Shown piece by piece: positions 53,735 to 62,787 of a stretch of DNA of 64,000 nt. The DNA is taken from contig NZ_JBKAHK010000003.1 in NCBI RefSeq assembly GCF_046298265.1, positions 62,001 to 126,000 of the forward strand. The letters are read 5' to 3'. Source of the DNA: Gillisia xinjiangensis (lineage in GTDB: Bacteria > Bacteroidota > Bacteroidia > Flavobacteriales > Flavobacteriaceae). Below the pieces are notes generated by a model. That model was not told the DNA's origin. It did not search any database and worked only from the letters and a program-made list of their open reading frames with translations. Numbering within the stretch: position 1 is the stretch's first letter; each line of letters opens with the position of its first letter. The translations under genes were made by a program, and so were the position numbers.

Positions 53735-54625
53735 ATGATTAAATATAGAATTTTGAACTATAAATCCGACTTTGACGAGGTTGTCGCATTGTTAAATGCT
53801 AATTTAAATACTAGACATACAAAGGAGTTTATTTTTTGGAAACACTCTAAAAACCCATTTGGGCGCCCACTTGGCGCAGTTGCCATAGTAAATGAAACTA
53901 TTGTTGGTGTGGTTTTTTATTTACGTTACAATTTCCAGCGAAAAAATAAGGTCACAATTAAATGCCTTAGACCTATTGATGGTTGTACTGCCAAAATTCA
54001 TAGAGGAAAAGGTATTTTGAAAATGTTAATGAAATATTGTCTTGAATTGTACAATAATGATTACGATATGCTAATAGCTACACCCAACAAATATAGTTAT
54101 CCTGAATTTTTAAAATTGGGATGGAAAAATTTAGAAAATAGATATTCTTACAAAATCGGGATCATCTCTCCTTTTGGTATTTCTAAAAATGTTTCAATAA
54201 CTTCGGTGAACTCTGAAACTTATATTAATCACAATCCAAATACGCATAATTATTTTGTGACAAGCAATATACCAGGTTTTTTTAAATGGAGGTACCAAGA
54301 AAGTCTTGATAGTCAATACATAATAAAAAAAATTCTGGTTGATGGACAATACAATTTCGTCATCTACCATATTCGGAATTTTAATGGCCTGAAATATATA
54401 GTATTATGCGATTTCATTGGTGGCCAAAAGAACATTAATAATGTTGTAAGGGCCATTTGTAAAATGGAAAAACTCTATTTTGTTTACTATTTAAGTAATA
54501 AAATAACAGATGGAATAAAATTTTTACTTAAAAAAAAGCACGGAGAAGCAAGGATAACAATTAGAGAAGATAACGCCAAACTACATGATGATGTTGTATT
54601 CTCCTTATCCGATTTGAGCCTATAA
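53735..54625 (+). CDS. GNAT-like acetyltransferase, second copy type
   Basis: A 296-residue protein similar in layout to 49671-50609: both begin with an IREA/YRIL...DFDEVV segment, both have WKHSKNPFGRPLGAVAIVNETIVGV (here) or WRYKHVDNPFGKSLVLVAVENGSIIGV, and both keep KGILKMLMKYC/KGIFKKL acetyl-CoA helix and PEFLKLGWKNLE/SGYLKMGWEEV. Thus it is a distant paralogue. DNA here is noticeably more AT-rich than in the flanking housekeeping genes, consistent with lateral transfer. The acceptor is probably an amino sugar. Confidence 0.78.
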   Translation: MIKYRILNYKSDFDEVVALLNANLNTRHTKEFIFWKHSKNPFGRPLGAVAIVNETIVGVVFYLRYNFQRKNKVTIKCLRPIDGCTAKIHRGKGILKMLMKYCLELYNNDYDMLIATPNKYSYPEFLKLGWKNLENRYSYKIGIISPFGISKNVSITSVNSETYINHNPNTHNYFVTSNIPGFFKWRYQESLDSQYIIKKILVDGQYNFVIYHIRNFNGLKYIVLCDFIGGQKNINNVVRAICKMEKLYFVYYLSNKITDGIKFLLKKKHGEARITIREDNAKLHDDVVFSLSDLSL

Positions 54626-54739
54626 AGGGAGGTTTTAATACTAGTATGTGTTTCATGAAAAAAAACAAAGAACAAATTTTTCATTTTAAGGAGGTGAAAA
54701 TTCCTGTTTAACTAAAAAGTTGCGTGTGAGACTTGAATC

Positions 54740-56962
54740 CTACTTAGTTGGAGTAATTAATTTTTGATATAATTGCTCAAATTTCTTTGCATTTATCTCC
54801 GGATCGAAGCCTTTTGATATCATAGAAAAGGCATTTTCCCCTAAAAGCTTTCTCAGTTCAGAATTATTCATTAGTTCTATTAATTTCTCTTTAAACTCCT
54901 TTTTATTAAAGTCATCTATTAAAAAGCCTGTCTGGCCATTTATCAACACCTCCGAAACCCCTCCTACATTGGTAGATATTGAAGGTATTTTTTGGGTGCC
55001 TGCTTCCAGTATTACCCCAGGAACACCTTCAACCTTACTGCATAGAACCAGGCAATCTGATGCAGCCAATAGTTCCGGAATATCCTTTCTGAAGCCAAGG
55101 AAAAAGACCCTCTCGTACAAGCGCTTTTCCTCCACAATCTGTTTCATTTTTTCAAGTAAAATGCCGTTACCTACACAAACCAGTTTTATATCTGAGGCTT
55201 CCTTTTCTAATTCCTCAAAAATATCCAAAAGAAATTCGTGGTTCTTTTCCGGGCTGAAATTACCAATATGCAAGGCTATTTTAGATTTTTGATCAAACCC
55301 CATATCTATTCTTAATTCCTTATAAAGCTTCTCTCTATCTAATCCTTTTATAGGAATACCTCTTCTAATTACTTCAGTCCGATTTATAGGATAATTATAT
55401 GTTTTAATGAAATCGGCCATAGCTTGATCACCAACCGATGTAACATGGGCAATTCGCTGAAACATTCTCTTATATATTATTTTTTTCGGCCTACTTGAAA
55501 TCCATTCACTTATAATACTTATGTTTCTGTAGACCAACGGAATATTTCTAAAAAACAAAGAAGCTGCAACAGTATATTTAAGAGTATCAGACCCATTACA
55601 CTGAATAATATCCGGTTTGATTTCATTAACAAGCTTAACGATTTTTTTTACAATATAAAATGAAAATTTGCCATTCTTAGCAGAAACCAAATCCCTGTTT
55701 TCCGCATTTTCCACTACTAATACATCCTTTTCATTTTCATATAAACCCACAAAAACCACTTCATGACCTAATTTTATCAATTCAGAACTCAGATATGCGG
55801 CAAAAAGTTCTGCACCCCTGTATTGTCGTTTTGTTACTATATGAAGAATCTTCATTTTAATATGTGTTGAAGTTTTAGGAAGGCCAATAACATCACTATA
55901 ACAACTCAGAAATTGATCGGCAATAATTTCATTAGAGTAATTATCAACCACCATCTTTTTTGCTATTTCAATCCTTGAAGAATTGGCTTCATGACCTCCC
56001 AATACCATTTCTAAAGTATTTTTAAACCCGGTTTCATCATTCTTTTCGATCAACCAACCTGTTTTACCATTCACAACTATTTCGCCTATACCTCCAACAT
56101 TATAAGCAATCACTGGAATTTGACAAAACATGGCCTCTAAAATCACCGCAGGTAAACCCTCAATTATACTGGGAAGAATGAAAACATTTGCTTCTTTTAT
56201 ATAGGAAAGGGGATTACTAACAAAACCATAAAATGTAATTTTTGAATTCAAACCTAAATTATTAACTTCTTTTTCAATCTTAGATTTCAATGGACCATCT
56301 CCTACTAAATGCAGATGCATTTTCTGGTTTGAACCTGCAAGTGATTGAAAAATTCTTAAGATACCTTCATGATTTTTTTCAAAAGTAAAACCTCCAACAT
56401 GAACAATATGTTGACAATCCTCAGGTTCTAGCACTATTTTTTTTATTTCTGAATTGATTTCCAGCCCAACAGGAACTACCTTGGTTTTTCCTGATAAAAA
56501 AGGGAAATGATTTAAAATGTCTTTTTCTGATGCTTTGGAAACTGAAATAACATATTCAACATTTTTATAAAAGAAATTATTAATTCGCTTTTGAAAAGAG
56601 GATTTTAAATAGCTGCCAACTTCACTCGCATTTCTGGCGATAACAGGTATTTTCCAACCAAATATAATTTTGGAGAAAACAATATATTTTAAGGTATCAC
56701 CCGCGTTTGCCTGTATTATATCTGGTTTAAACTCTCTTATTATTTTGTGTAGGTTCCGCCACGCAGAAATATCGAAAAATCTATTCTTTAAATTTGCATT
56801 TAAAGAATAGATTTTTCCATTAAAGGGTAGATGTGCTTCACCTTCAAACAGGGATAATATCTTAACCTCATGCCCCTTTTCGATTAAAATATTGGATAAT
56901 TGGCAAGTGAACATTTCTGCTCCCCTTGTCTGAGATTTTTGAATGAGCTGGAGGACTCTCAT
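54740..56962 (-). CDS. Tandem two-domain GT4 glycosyltransferase (fusion)
   Basis: A 740-residue protein made of two complete GT4 domains. Domain 1 (1-365) starts MRVLQLIQKSQTRGAEMF and has EGLPAVILE as catalytic EX7E; domain 2 (370-740) starts MKILHIVTKRQYRGAELF, has EGVPGVILE, and ends in a normal GT4 tail. Met370, coded at 55853-55855, is exactly where a separate gene would begin, and the linker GLPKTSTHIK is only about 10 residues. Both active sites look intact, so it could add two sugars in turn. It is followed 2 nt upstream by the formyltransferase-like gene in the same operon. Confidence 0.88.
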   Translation of the reverse strand: MRVLQLIQKSQTRGAEMFTCQLSNILIEKGHEVKILSLFEGEAHLPFNGKIYSLNANLKNRFFDISAWRNLHKIIREFKPDIIQANAGDTLKYIVFSKIIFGWKIPVIARNASEVGSYLKSSFQKRINNFFYKNVEYVISVSKASEKDILNHFPFLSGKTKVVPVGLEINSEIKKIVLEPEDCQHIVHVGGFTFEKNHEGILRIFQSLAGSNQKMHLHLVGDGPLKSKIEKEVNNLGLNSKITFYGFVSNPLSYIKEANVFILPSIIEGLPAVILEAMFCQIPVIAYNVGGIGEIVVNGKTGWLIEKNDETGFKNTLEMVLGGHEANSSRIEIAKKMVVDNYSNEIIADQFLSCYSDVIGLPKTSTHIKMKILHIVTKRQYRGAELFAAYLSSELIKLGHEVVFVGLYENEKDVLVVENAENRDLVSAKNGKFSFYIVKKIVKLVNEIKPDIIQCNGSDTLKYTVAASLFFRNIPLVYRNISIISEWISSRPKKIIYKRMFQRIAHVTSVGDQAMADFIKTYNYPINRTEVIRRGIPIKGLDREKLYKELRIDMGFDQKSKIALHIGNFSPEKNHEFLLDIFEELEKEASDIKLVCVGNGILLEKMKQIVEEKRLYERVFFLGFRKDIPELLAASDCLVLCSKVEGVPGVILEAGTQKIPSISTNVGGVSEVLINGQTGFLIDDFNKKEFKEKLIELMNNSELRKLLGENAFSMISKGFDPEINAKKFEQLYQKLITPTK

Positions 56963-56964
56963 GA

Positions 56965-58590
56965 TCAGTGCTTTCTGTTTATATAACCTTGGGCATCTAA
57001 TACAGTAAAACCTTCAACTGAATTGAAGGTATGCGTTGCTAAAAGATTTTTTTCCCAATTTGGCAGTATTTGTTCTAATCTGATTTCCTCAAAGGTGGTT
57101 GGAGATAGGATTTTTATTTCATTAAATTGTATTCCATACCCATACTTTGGGGCTCCTATTTGAGCTGGCCGTACCAGTTTACCTCCTAATTCAAAAATTC
57201 TGCCAGCTGGTCTTGCTCTTCTTACATCCTTATAAATCGGATTGGAAGGATGCGGCAACCAGGTATCATCCATAAGATCTTTAGAATAATAAATAAATAG
57301 ATATTGATCCCGGGCACTTTCAGAAATAACCTTTTCAGTTCCAAATAAATAATAATAGTCCTGATGCTTAATTAAAGTTGCATCATAAAAAGGTTTATCC
57401 TTAAAAATTCTCTTCTCCTTTTGCCATTCATCCGGAAATTTAATACACTTATACAACCATAATTCTCCTGAACTTGCAGATTCTGGAATTATATAAAAGT
57501 TATTATTTTCTTTAAAAACAAAAGGATAGGAAAGATGGTAATCCTCTTCGATAACCTTCCTTGGAGTATTGTTGATTAGTTTTCCCACTTTGTCAAAATA
57601 AAAATAGCTAATGTATCCTTTCCGGGTTTTCATATTTAATTCTTCGAAAAACATATAAAAGCCTTCTTCATCCTTTTTAACAACAAAAGGATCCGCCCAA
57701 TCATAACCTTTAGGTGGCACTAATTTTTTATATCTAAAAATTGAAGTTTCAGTTTCATTATGGCTTTTAAATTTATAGAGTAAAAACCATTGAGGAGGGT
57801 TAAGAGATTCTAACAAAATTTCCTTTATTCTACGAATCCAAAAGGAAAGATGTATACTAATTGCCGCATAATTAAGCGGGGTTTTGTACAAAGGCATCGA
57901 ATAGAATCTTTTATTGTTCCAATTTAAAGATGCCATTGTTTCCGATTTTCCTCGTGCAAGATTATCCAAAGCAGAATTAAACAACTCCACACCGGACCAG
58001 AATACTTCATTTTTATTTCTATTAAAAGAAGTGAAATTAGTTTTAGTAAAAGCTTTGTCTATAACTATTCCTCCATCCAGATCAGATGAAAGCCTTTGGA
58101 GGGTCACCCCTGTAACAGATTCTTTATTTACCACTTCCCAAAACCCCGGAGGACCCCCTCTATTGATTTTATTATCTCCATGGTGTAAGGACCAAACTCC
58201 AAATCTCGCAGCATCAAGAATGCCTCCCTTTAGAATACCAAATCCAAATCTTATAAGTACATCGAGATTTAATTCCTTAATTCCAATAACATCTTCATCA
58301 GAAAATCTATAACTAAACCGGGTTTCTATCCCATGTATTTCAATGGTTGGTATCTTGGGGTCTAATACAAAATTCTTAATTAAAAATGCATCATTCGCCA
58401 CTTTGAACATTTTTCTGTCCACAGCCTGAAAGAACCTATAAAAAAATCCAGAATTGGATGCTTCAGATTTATTTTTATTAATTATTAATACCGAAAGTTC
58501 TAATTCGTCGTGTTCAATAATATGTTGGATGATTTTTTTTTGCCAGCTTCTCATTTTCAAATCATCCATCAAGATACCTATTCTCTTCAT
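56965..58590 (-). CDS. Formyltransferase-like / beta-propeller (GINT1-like) fusion protein
   Basis: A 541-residue protein. Residues about 95-215 match the formyltransferase fold: WSLHHGDNKINRGGPPGFWEV (133-152) and TGVTLQRLSSDLDGGIVI. The catalytic triad of formyltransferases is Asn-His-Asp; here His136 and Asp172 are kept but the Asn position is Ser134. Residues about 295-541 resemble the five-bladed propeller found at the N-terminus of glucosamine inositolphosphorylceramide transferase and GH43-like folds (GYDWADPFVV, FFEEL, SYPFVF, IPESASSGELWLYK, FYDATL). It is part of the polysaccharide operon with the tandem GT4. A role in acylating an amino sugar or in binding a glycan is inferred. Confidence 0.72.
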   Translation of the reverse strand: MKRIGILMDDLKMRSWQKKIIQHIIEHDELELSVLIINKNKSEASNSGFFYRFFQAVDRKMFKVANDAFLIKNFVLDPKIPTIEIHGIETRFSYRFSDEDVIGIKELNLDVLIRFGFGILKGGILDAARFGVWSLHHGDNKINRGGPPGFWEVVNKESVTGVTLQRLSSDLDGGIVIDKAFTKTNFTSFNRNKNEVFWSGVELFNSALDNLARGKSETMASLNWNNKRFYSMPLYKTPLNYAAISIHLSFWIRRIKEILLESLNPPQWFLLYKFKSHNETETSIFRYKKLVPPKGYDWADPFVVKKDEEGFYMFFEELNMKTRKGYISYFYFDKVGKLINNTPRKVIEEDYHLSYPFVFKENNNFYIIPESASSGELWLYKCIKFPDEWQKEKRIFKDKPFYDATLIKHQDYYYLFGTEKVISESARDQYLFIYYSKDLMDDTWLPHPSNPIYKDVRRARPAGRIFELGGKLVRPAQIGAPKYGYGIQFNEIKILSPTTFEEIRLEQILPNWEKNLLATHTFNSVEGFTVLDAQGYINRKH

Positions 58591-58599
58591 TCTATAAAT

Positions 58600-58800
58600 T
58601 TAACTAAAATTCTTGTTCATTAAAGCAACCTTATTATAAAGCTCCTCGTGCTTTTCAGCAATCTCCTCAATGCTAAACCGCTGTTCTGCCTCCTTTTTAG
58701 CCATACGAGCCAATATCTCCATTTCAGCAGGATTTTCAATGGCCCAGTTAATTTTATCAGCCATATCCAGAGTTTCCTTAAGGTTCCAATTTTCAGAAAA
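58600..58800 (-). pseudogene. C-terminal remnant of a GT4 glycosyltransferase
   Basis: Minus-strand frame ending at TAA 58600-58602 reads SENWNLKETLDMADKINWAI, then ENPAEMEILARMAKKEAEQR and FSIEEIAEKHEELYNKVALM, the usual end of a GT4 protein (RFS..EIA.KHE.LY). Upstream it runs into a TGA within a few codons of SENWN and there is no start. A leftover of an older polysaccharide gene set. Confidence 0.65.
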
Positions 58801-58817
58801 ATTTCAATTCCAAAAAA

Positions 58818-58943
58818 TTAAGGTTCTTTGCGCCATTTGCATTTCTGACTTGGGAAGACCCTCAGTTCACGGGTAAGCTCGCATATATTCTTTCGATCCT
58901 TACTTGATTGTACAGCATTTCCCTTTAAAGCCCGGTTATAAAT
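58818..58943 (-). pseudogene. Remnant of an IS3-family OrfA (helix-turn-helix)
   Basis: Minus-strand frame reads IYNRALKGNAVQSSKDRKNI, then CELTRELRVFPSQKCKWRKEP and a stop. This fits the OrfA helix-turn-helix consensus (AVQLSKDRKNI.ELARELGVSPSQ.YKWRKE) with several decayed positions. No orfB follows. It differs from OrfA of the intact element at 17135-17548, so it comes from another IS. Confidence 0.55.
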
Positions 58944-59047
58944 TTTTCAGGTCTTTGTCATTTTTTAAAATTAAGGCTTTTATTCTTAACTCTAATGCCT
59001 CCTTATTTAGAAACTCCACGGTATCTATTTGAAAGTAAATTTAATAT

Positions 59048-59806
59048 TTAATTCCTTTTAACTGGTTCTAATAAAAACTCTCTTCCATTATCCACATCCT
59101 TCGCATCTAAAGGAATTATATTATATTCCATTAAATTCATGAGATCGATGCAGGCGTCGTGAACTTCCCTGCTATGAGTAGATAAAAAAATAATAGGTTT
59201 TTGATTTGATGATAATAATGATTTAAGATCTTTTAAAACTTCAAATTCCGCACCTTCAATATCCATTTTTATTACATCCGGAATCTCAATCTCTCTACGT
59301 TCCAATAAGGCACTTAATTTAACTACGGATACCTCCATGTCACCTTCTTCACACAATTTTCCGCCCACAGAATTACCTTTGGCAAATTTTAGGACACCCT
59401 CTTTATCAGAAACGGCATTATTAGAATGATTTATTTTTCCCAAATTATTAAGATCCATATGCTTTTGAAAATATCTGGAATTACTATCAACGGGCTCAAA
59501 ACTATATACAGTTGATTCTTTATTTACTGTTTTAAAAAGTAAAGTATAATAACCGGAATGTGCACCTAAATCCCATAATATATTTTTGCCCTTACATTTT
59601 TCAGCAAAGGTTTTAGTTTGTTTTCTCTCGTAAATTCCAAGCCATACACTTTTATTATGAGAGCCTATAATCCATTTTTTTCCTTTCAGGATTCCAGTAA
59701 GTATAAATACCACCGTATTATCAGGAATTATTAAGAAAGGTATCCTTAGCAAATTTCCAATAAAACTATTACCCCTTAAAATATTATGTTTTCTTAAATT
59801 AAGCAT
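59048..59806 (-). CDS. FkbM-family methyltransferase
   Basis: A 252-residue SAM-dependent methyltransferase of the FkbM family. Motif I is LWDLGAHSGYYTLLF (about residues 79-93), the acidic ribose-binding Glu is in VYSFEPVDSN, and the FkbM C-terminal signature is VIKMDIEGAEFEVLKDLK (about 178-195). FkbM proteins O-methylate sugars or polyketides; in polysaccharide clusters they methylate hydroxyls of glycan residues. It lies between remnants and the flippase gene on the minus strand. Confidence 0.88.
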   Translation of the reverse strand: MLNLRKHNILRGNSFIGNLLRIPFLIIPDNTVVFILTGILKGKKWIIGSHNKSVWLGIYERKQTKTFAEKCKGKNILWDLGAHSGYYTLLFKTVNKESTVYSFEPVDSNSRYFQKHMDLNNLGKINHSNNAVSDKEGVLKFAKGNSVGGKLCEEGDMEVSVVKLSALLERREIEIPDVIKMDIEGAEFEVLKDLKSLLSSNQKPIIFLSTHSREVHDACIDLMNLMEYNIIPLDAKDVDNGREFLLEPVKRN

Positions 59807-59941
59807 TATAAAGTTCTTTAAAGCGCTAATTTACTCAAAAAATATAGTTCATAATAAAAGACCCTCCATTTTGAATATTTATTGCTGATGTCGTACCACA
59901 GACTGAAAATTCCGGCAAGCATAAATATAGAAAATGATGAT

Positions 59942-61393
59942 TTAACCCCTATCATTTCCCATATACGATAATGTTAATGACCTAAAATGTATAAAACTTT
60001 TCATTTTTAGCAACCAACTACTCAATACATAAATTATCACACCAAAAATCCCACCAGATAAAATTCTTACAATATCAAATTCTGGTTCTAACCACATGTC
60101 AAATAGAAATAACAGCCCTCCACAAATAGATGCTAAGGTAATTATTGGAATAATAGCCTTTAGCTGTTCCCAGGGAGAAAAATCAATAAATTTATCGGTA
60201 TAATACGCATTTAAAAAAAATACTATTACACTTACAACAACCTGAGAGAACAAAATACCATATATGCCATATTGAAAGCCTATGATCAATGATACTACTA
60301 TAATTATTTTTTCATAAACTTTCAATTTCAAATAGAGATCGCTTCTTCCTTTAATATTAAGTATGTTTAAATTATAAGTTTGAATAGGTCTTAATATGCC
60401 TGTGATGCACAAAATTTGAAAATAGGGCACCGCAGGAAGCCATTTTTCAGTAAATAAAAACCGAAATACAGGCTCTGCCAACACTGCCAGGAAAATAAGG
60501 ATAGGTGCAATGGTAAAAGTGACCACTTGCATTAGTTGCTTATTTACTCTTTTTAATCGGATATTGTCATTTTGAATAGTCGAAAATAAAGGATAGGTTA
60601 CTTTATTTAAAGCCCTGCTAATATTAGTCACAGGCAATTGCTTCATAGTTTCGGCCCTTGTATAGAATCCTACCTGACTTGGAGAGAAAAATTTTCCAAT
60701 AATTAAGATATATGAGTTATTAAAAATTATCTCAAGGCTATCAGACAAAGCCAGTTTATATCCAAAATTAAAATGAAATTTTAGTTTTTCTATGTTTACA
60801 ACCCATTTTGGTGTCCAACCGGAATAGAACCATACCAGCACGGTAGAAACAAAGTAGATCACAATTTGGCTCCAAACCAAACTATAGACTCCATATCCGG
60901 AATAAGCCATATAAATACCCACCCCACCTCCAACTACATTCGCTGGAAGTTCGATTAAAGTTTGCACCTTAAACTTCAAATTTTTGGTGAGTCTTGCAAA
61001 TTGTACGGCAGAAAAGGCTGTTAAAATATAGGAAAGACAATATATTCTTATAATACTCACAAGAATTGGTTGGTTGAAGAATTCGGCAACCAGGGGCGCG
61101 GTGAAATAGGCCAAAAAATAGACTACAACACTTACCGCTAAATTTAAAAAAAATACTGTAGAAAAGTCTTCCTCATCAACATCTTCCGTTCTTATCAATG
61201 ATTGTGTCATTCCTGAATGAACCAATACCCGGCCTAATCCAATAAGGATAGAAATCATTCCAATCAATCCAAATTCTGCAGGCAAAAGTATTCGCGCCAG
61301 GATTAAGGAAACAAAAAAGCCTATAATATTATGGCCGAATTGATGGGCAAAAGTCCAGGCAAAACCGGAGGCAGCTTGTTTTCTTAAGGACAT
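59942..61393 (-). CDS. Polysaccharide flippase, Wzx/MOP superfamily
   Basis: A 483-residue inner-membrane protein with about 12-14 helices. The start MSLRKQAASGFAWTFAHQFGHNIIGFFVSLILARILLPAEFGLIGMISI is the typical opening of Wzx/WzxC-type lipopolysaccharide translocases (RfbX/polysacc_synt family). It flips undecaprenyl-linked repeat units across the inner membrane for polymerisation. Intact and of normal length; its presence with a Wzy-like protein indicates a Wzx/Wzy-dependent pathway. Confidence 0.9.
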   Translation of the reverse strand: MSLRKQAASGFAWTFAHQFGHNIIGFFVSLILARILLPAEFGLIGMISILIGLGRVLVHSGMTQSLIRTEDVDEEDFSTVFFLNLAVSVVVYFLAYFTAPLVAEFFNQPILVSIIRIYCLSYILTAFSAVQFARLTKNLKFKVQTLIELPANVVGGGVGIYMAYSGYGVYSLVWSQIVIYFVSTVLVWFYSGWTPKWVVNIEKLKFHFNFGYKLALSDSLEIIFNNSYILIIGKFFSPSQVGFYTRAETMKQLPVTNISRALNKVTYPLFSTIQNDNIRLKRVNKQLMQVVTFTIAPILIFLAVLAEPVFRFLFTEKWLPAVPYFQILCITGILRPIQTYNLNILNIKGRSDLYLKLKVYEKIIIVVSLIIGFQYGIYGILFSQVVVSVIVFFLNAYYTDKFIDFSPWEQLKAIIPIITLASICGGLLFLFDMWLEPEFDIVRILSGGIFGVIIYVLSSWLLKMKSFIHFRSLTLSYMGNDRG

Positions 61394-61575
61394 CTAATAA
61401 TTTCTGAAATCATAAAGAAGAAATTAACAGGATGAAAATTTGCATTAAAACAAGTGATTTCTTCATATTATATTGAATCTTCCAGATGATATTACTACTG
61501 GAAAAAGGATTGTGTTTTTTTTCAATTTCAAAGATATCATTTCTTACCGAGCTACAGCTCGTCCGGTTTCATGTT

Positions 61576-62787
61576 TTAGTCCTTTATTAGGACATTGTAT
61601 TTTTTCTGAAATTCCAAATCTGGCTTAAAACCATACCTATAGCCTACTTCTTTTAATACTGGATTTCTGTAATCGTTTAGGATATATAGAAACCGGTAGT
61701 GCTTGTAAAGGAATACCTCTGAACCTACTGAATATTCTTTCCGCGTTTCTGCGGCTACCGCTAACTGTTCATTATAAACCTCTCTATATCTGTATATTCT
61801 TGATAAGAGTAATCCGGTTATTATTAATAACACCAAATTGGAGGTTATGAAAAAAATTCTGTTGGATTTATTAAAATTTCGCGCGAACAAAATAAAAATA
61901 TAGGGAAATGACAAAATAAAATAATGTGAAACAGTCTGGACATAAAGGGGTATCAAGTTTGCCACAATTCCTATAATTAGAATGGCACTTATTCTATCCT
62001 TAAATGGATTGATTCGCAACAAAAAAAGTGGTAACAGCAACAAGAGAAAAACTTTGGATCCCGCCAAAAATCTGAACCAGGTTGTCTCTAATTCAATCAT
62101 CTCCTGATCATACCCGGATCCTGTTAACTGCAGCGCCAAATCTTGTATTCCAACCTTTTCGAGAAAAACAAAATAGAAGAGAAAAACAATCAAAGGAAGT
62201 ACACCCCCTGCTAAGAATTTTACCAGGTATTTTTTTTGGTATCCGTATAAAGTAATAACCAGTAGAAAAAAAGGTAGAAAATTGAATATCCCATATTGTT
62301 TACAAAAAAAGCTGAGAGATAAAAATATACCAGCCATAAAAAAATAACGATACAGGACCATTAAATAAGAAAGTAAAACAAAAAAAATCAAATATACTTC
62401 TAGATTTATATAGGTACCATCGGAACTGAGGACTGCAATAAACAAAAACAGGCTTAGAAATGCCGCTGAAACATTCTCAAGCCCCTCTTTTTGGCATATT
62501 TTATAGAAGACCCAAACTGAAGAAGCTATGATTAAATATTGGAATGCTAAAAAAATATGATAAGCAGGATCATCGAAGAAAAAATGAATAAGTGAGTTGA
62601 GATACATCACCACAGGGGTATAGCTACTAAAAATATCCTTGTACGGAATAGATCCTTGGGAAATGTCCCGGGCAATAGACAGATAATAGGGAGCATCGGT
62701 GCTTATAAAAGCATAAGTGATACTCAGAATAATCAATAGAACTAATATAGTACCCCAAAAAAGATTATAATATTTTAGCTGTCTCAT
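61576..62787 (-). CDS. GT-C-fold membrane glycosyltransferase-like protein (GT39/GT83-like)
   Basis: A 403-residue polytopic membrane protein. The first periplasmic loop STDAPYYLSIARDISQGSIPYKDIFSSYTPVVMYL (about 29-63) carries the acidic residue and the dolichol/ArnT-like pattern of GT-C enzymes, which use lipid-linked sugar donors. About 10-11 helices follow. It may add a sugar from a polyprenyl phosphate donor to the glycan or lipid A. It overlaps the transaminase gene upstream by 23 nt, so translation is likely coupled. Confidence 0.7.
   Translation of the reverse strand: MRQLKYYNLFWGTILVLLIILSITYAFISTDAPYYLSIARDISQGSIPYKDIFSSYTPVVMYLNSLIHFFFDDPAYHIFLAFQYLIIASSVWVFYKICQKEGLENVSAAFLSLFLFIAVLSSDGTYINLEVYLIFFVLLSYLMVLYRYFFMAGIFLSLSFFCKQYGIFNFLPFFLLVITLYGYQKKYLVKFLAGGVLPLIVFLFYFVFLEKVGIQDLALQLTGSGYDQEMIELETTWFRFLAGSKVFLLLLLPLFLLRINPFKDRISAILIIGIVANLIPLYVQTVSHYFILSFPYIFILFARNFNKSNRIFFITSNLVLLIITGLLLSRIYRYREVYNEQLAVAAETRKEYSVGSEVFLYKHYRFLYILNDYRNPVLKEVGYRYGFKPDLEFQKKYNVLIKD

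Larger units (their letters stand above)
58591..59047. other. 457-nt stretch with gene remnants
   Basis: No intact gene. It holds the C-terminal remnant of a glycosyltransferase (58600-58800) and an IS3 OrfA remnant (58818-58943), both on the minus strand. The last ~100 nt are AT-rich and unassigned. Confidence 0.6.

Noticed and set aside
54740..56962. Double-length GT4 as a simple assembly artefact
   Set aside because: The domains are too different for a duplicated read and both are intact; kept as a true fusion, with resequencing named as a test.
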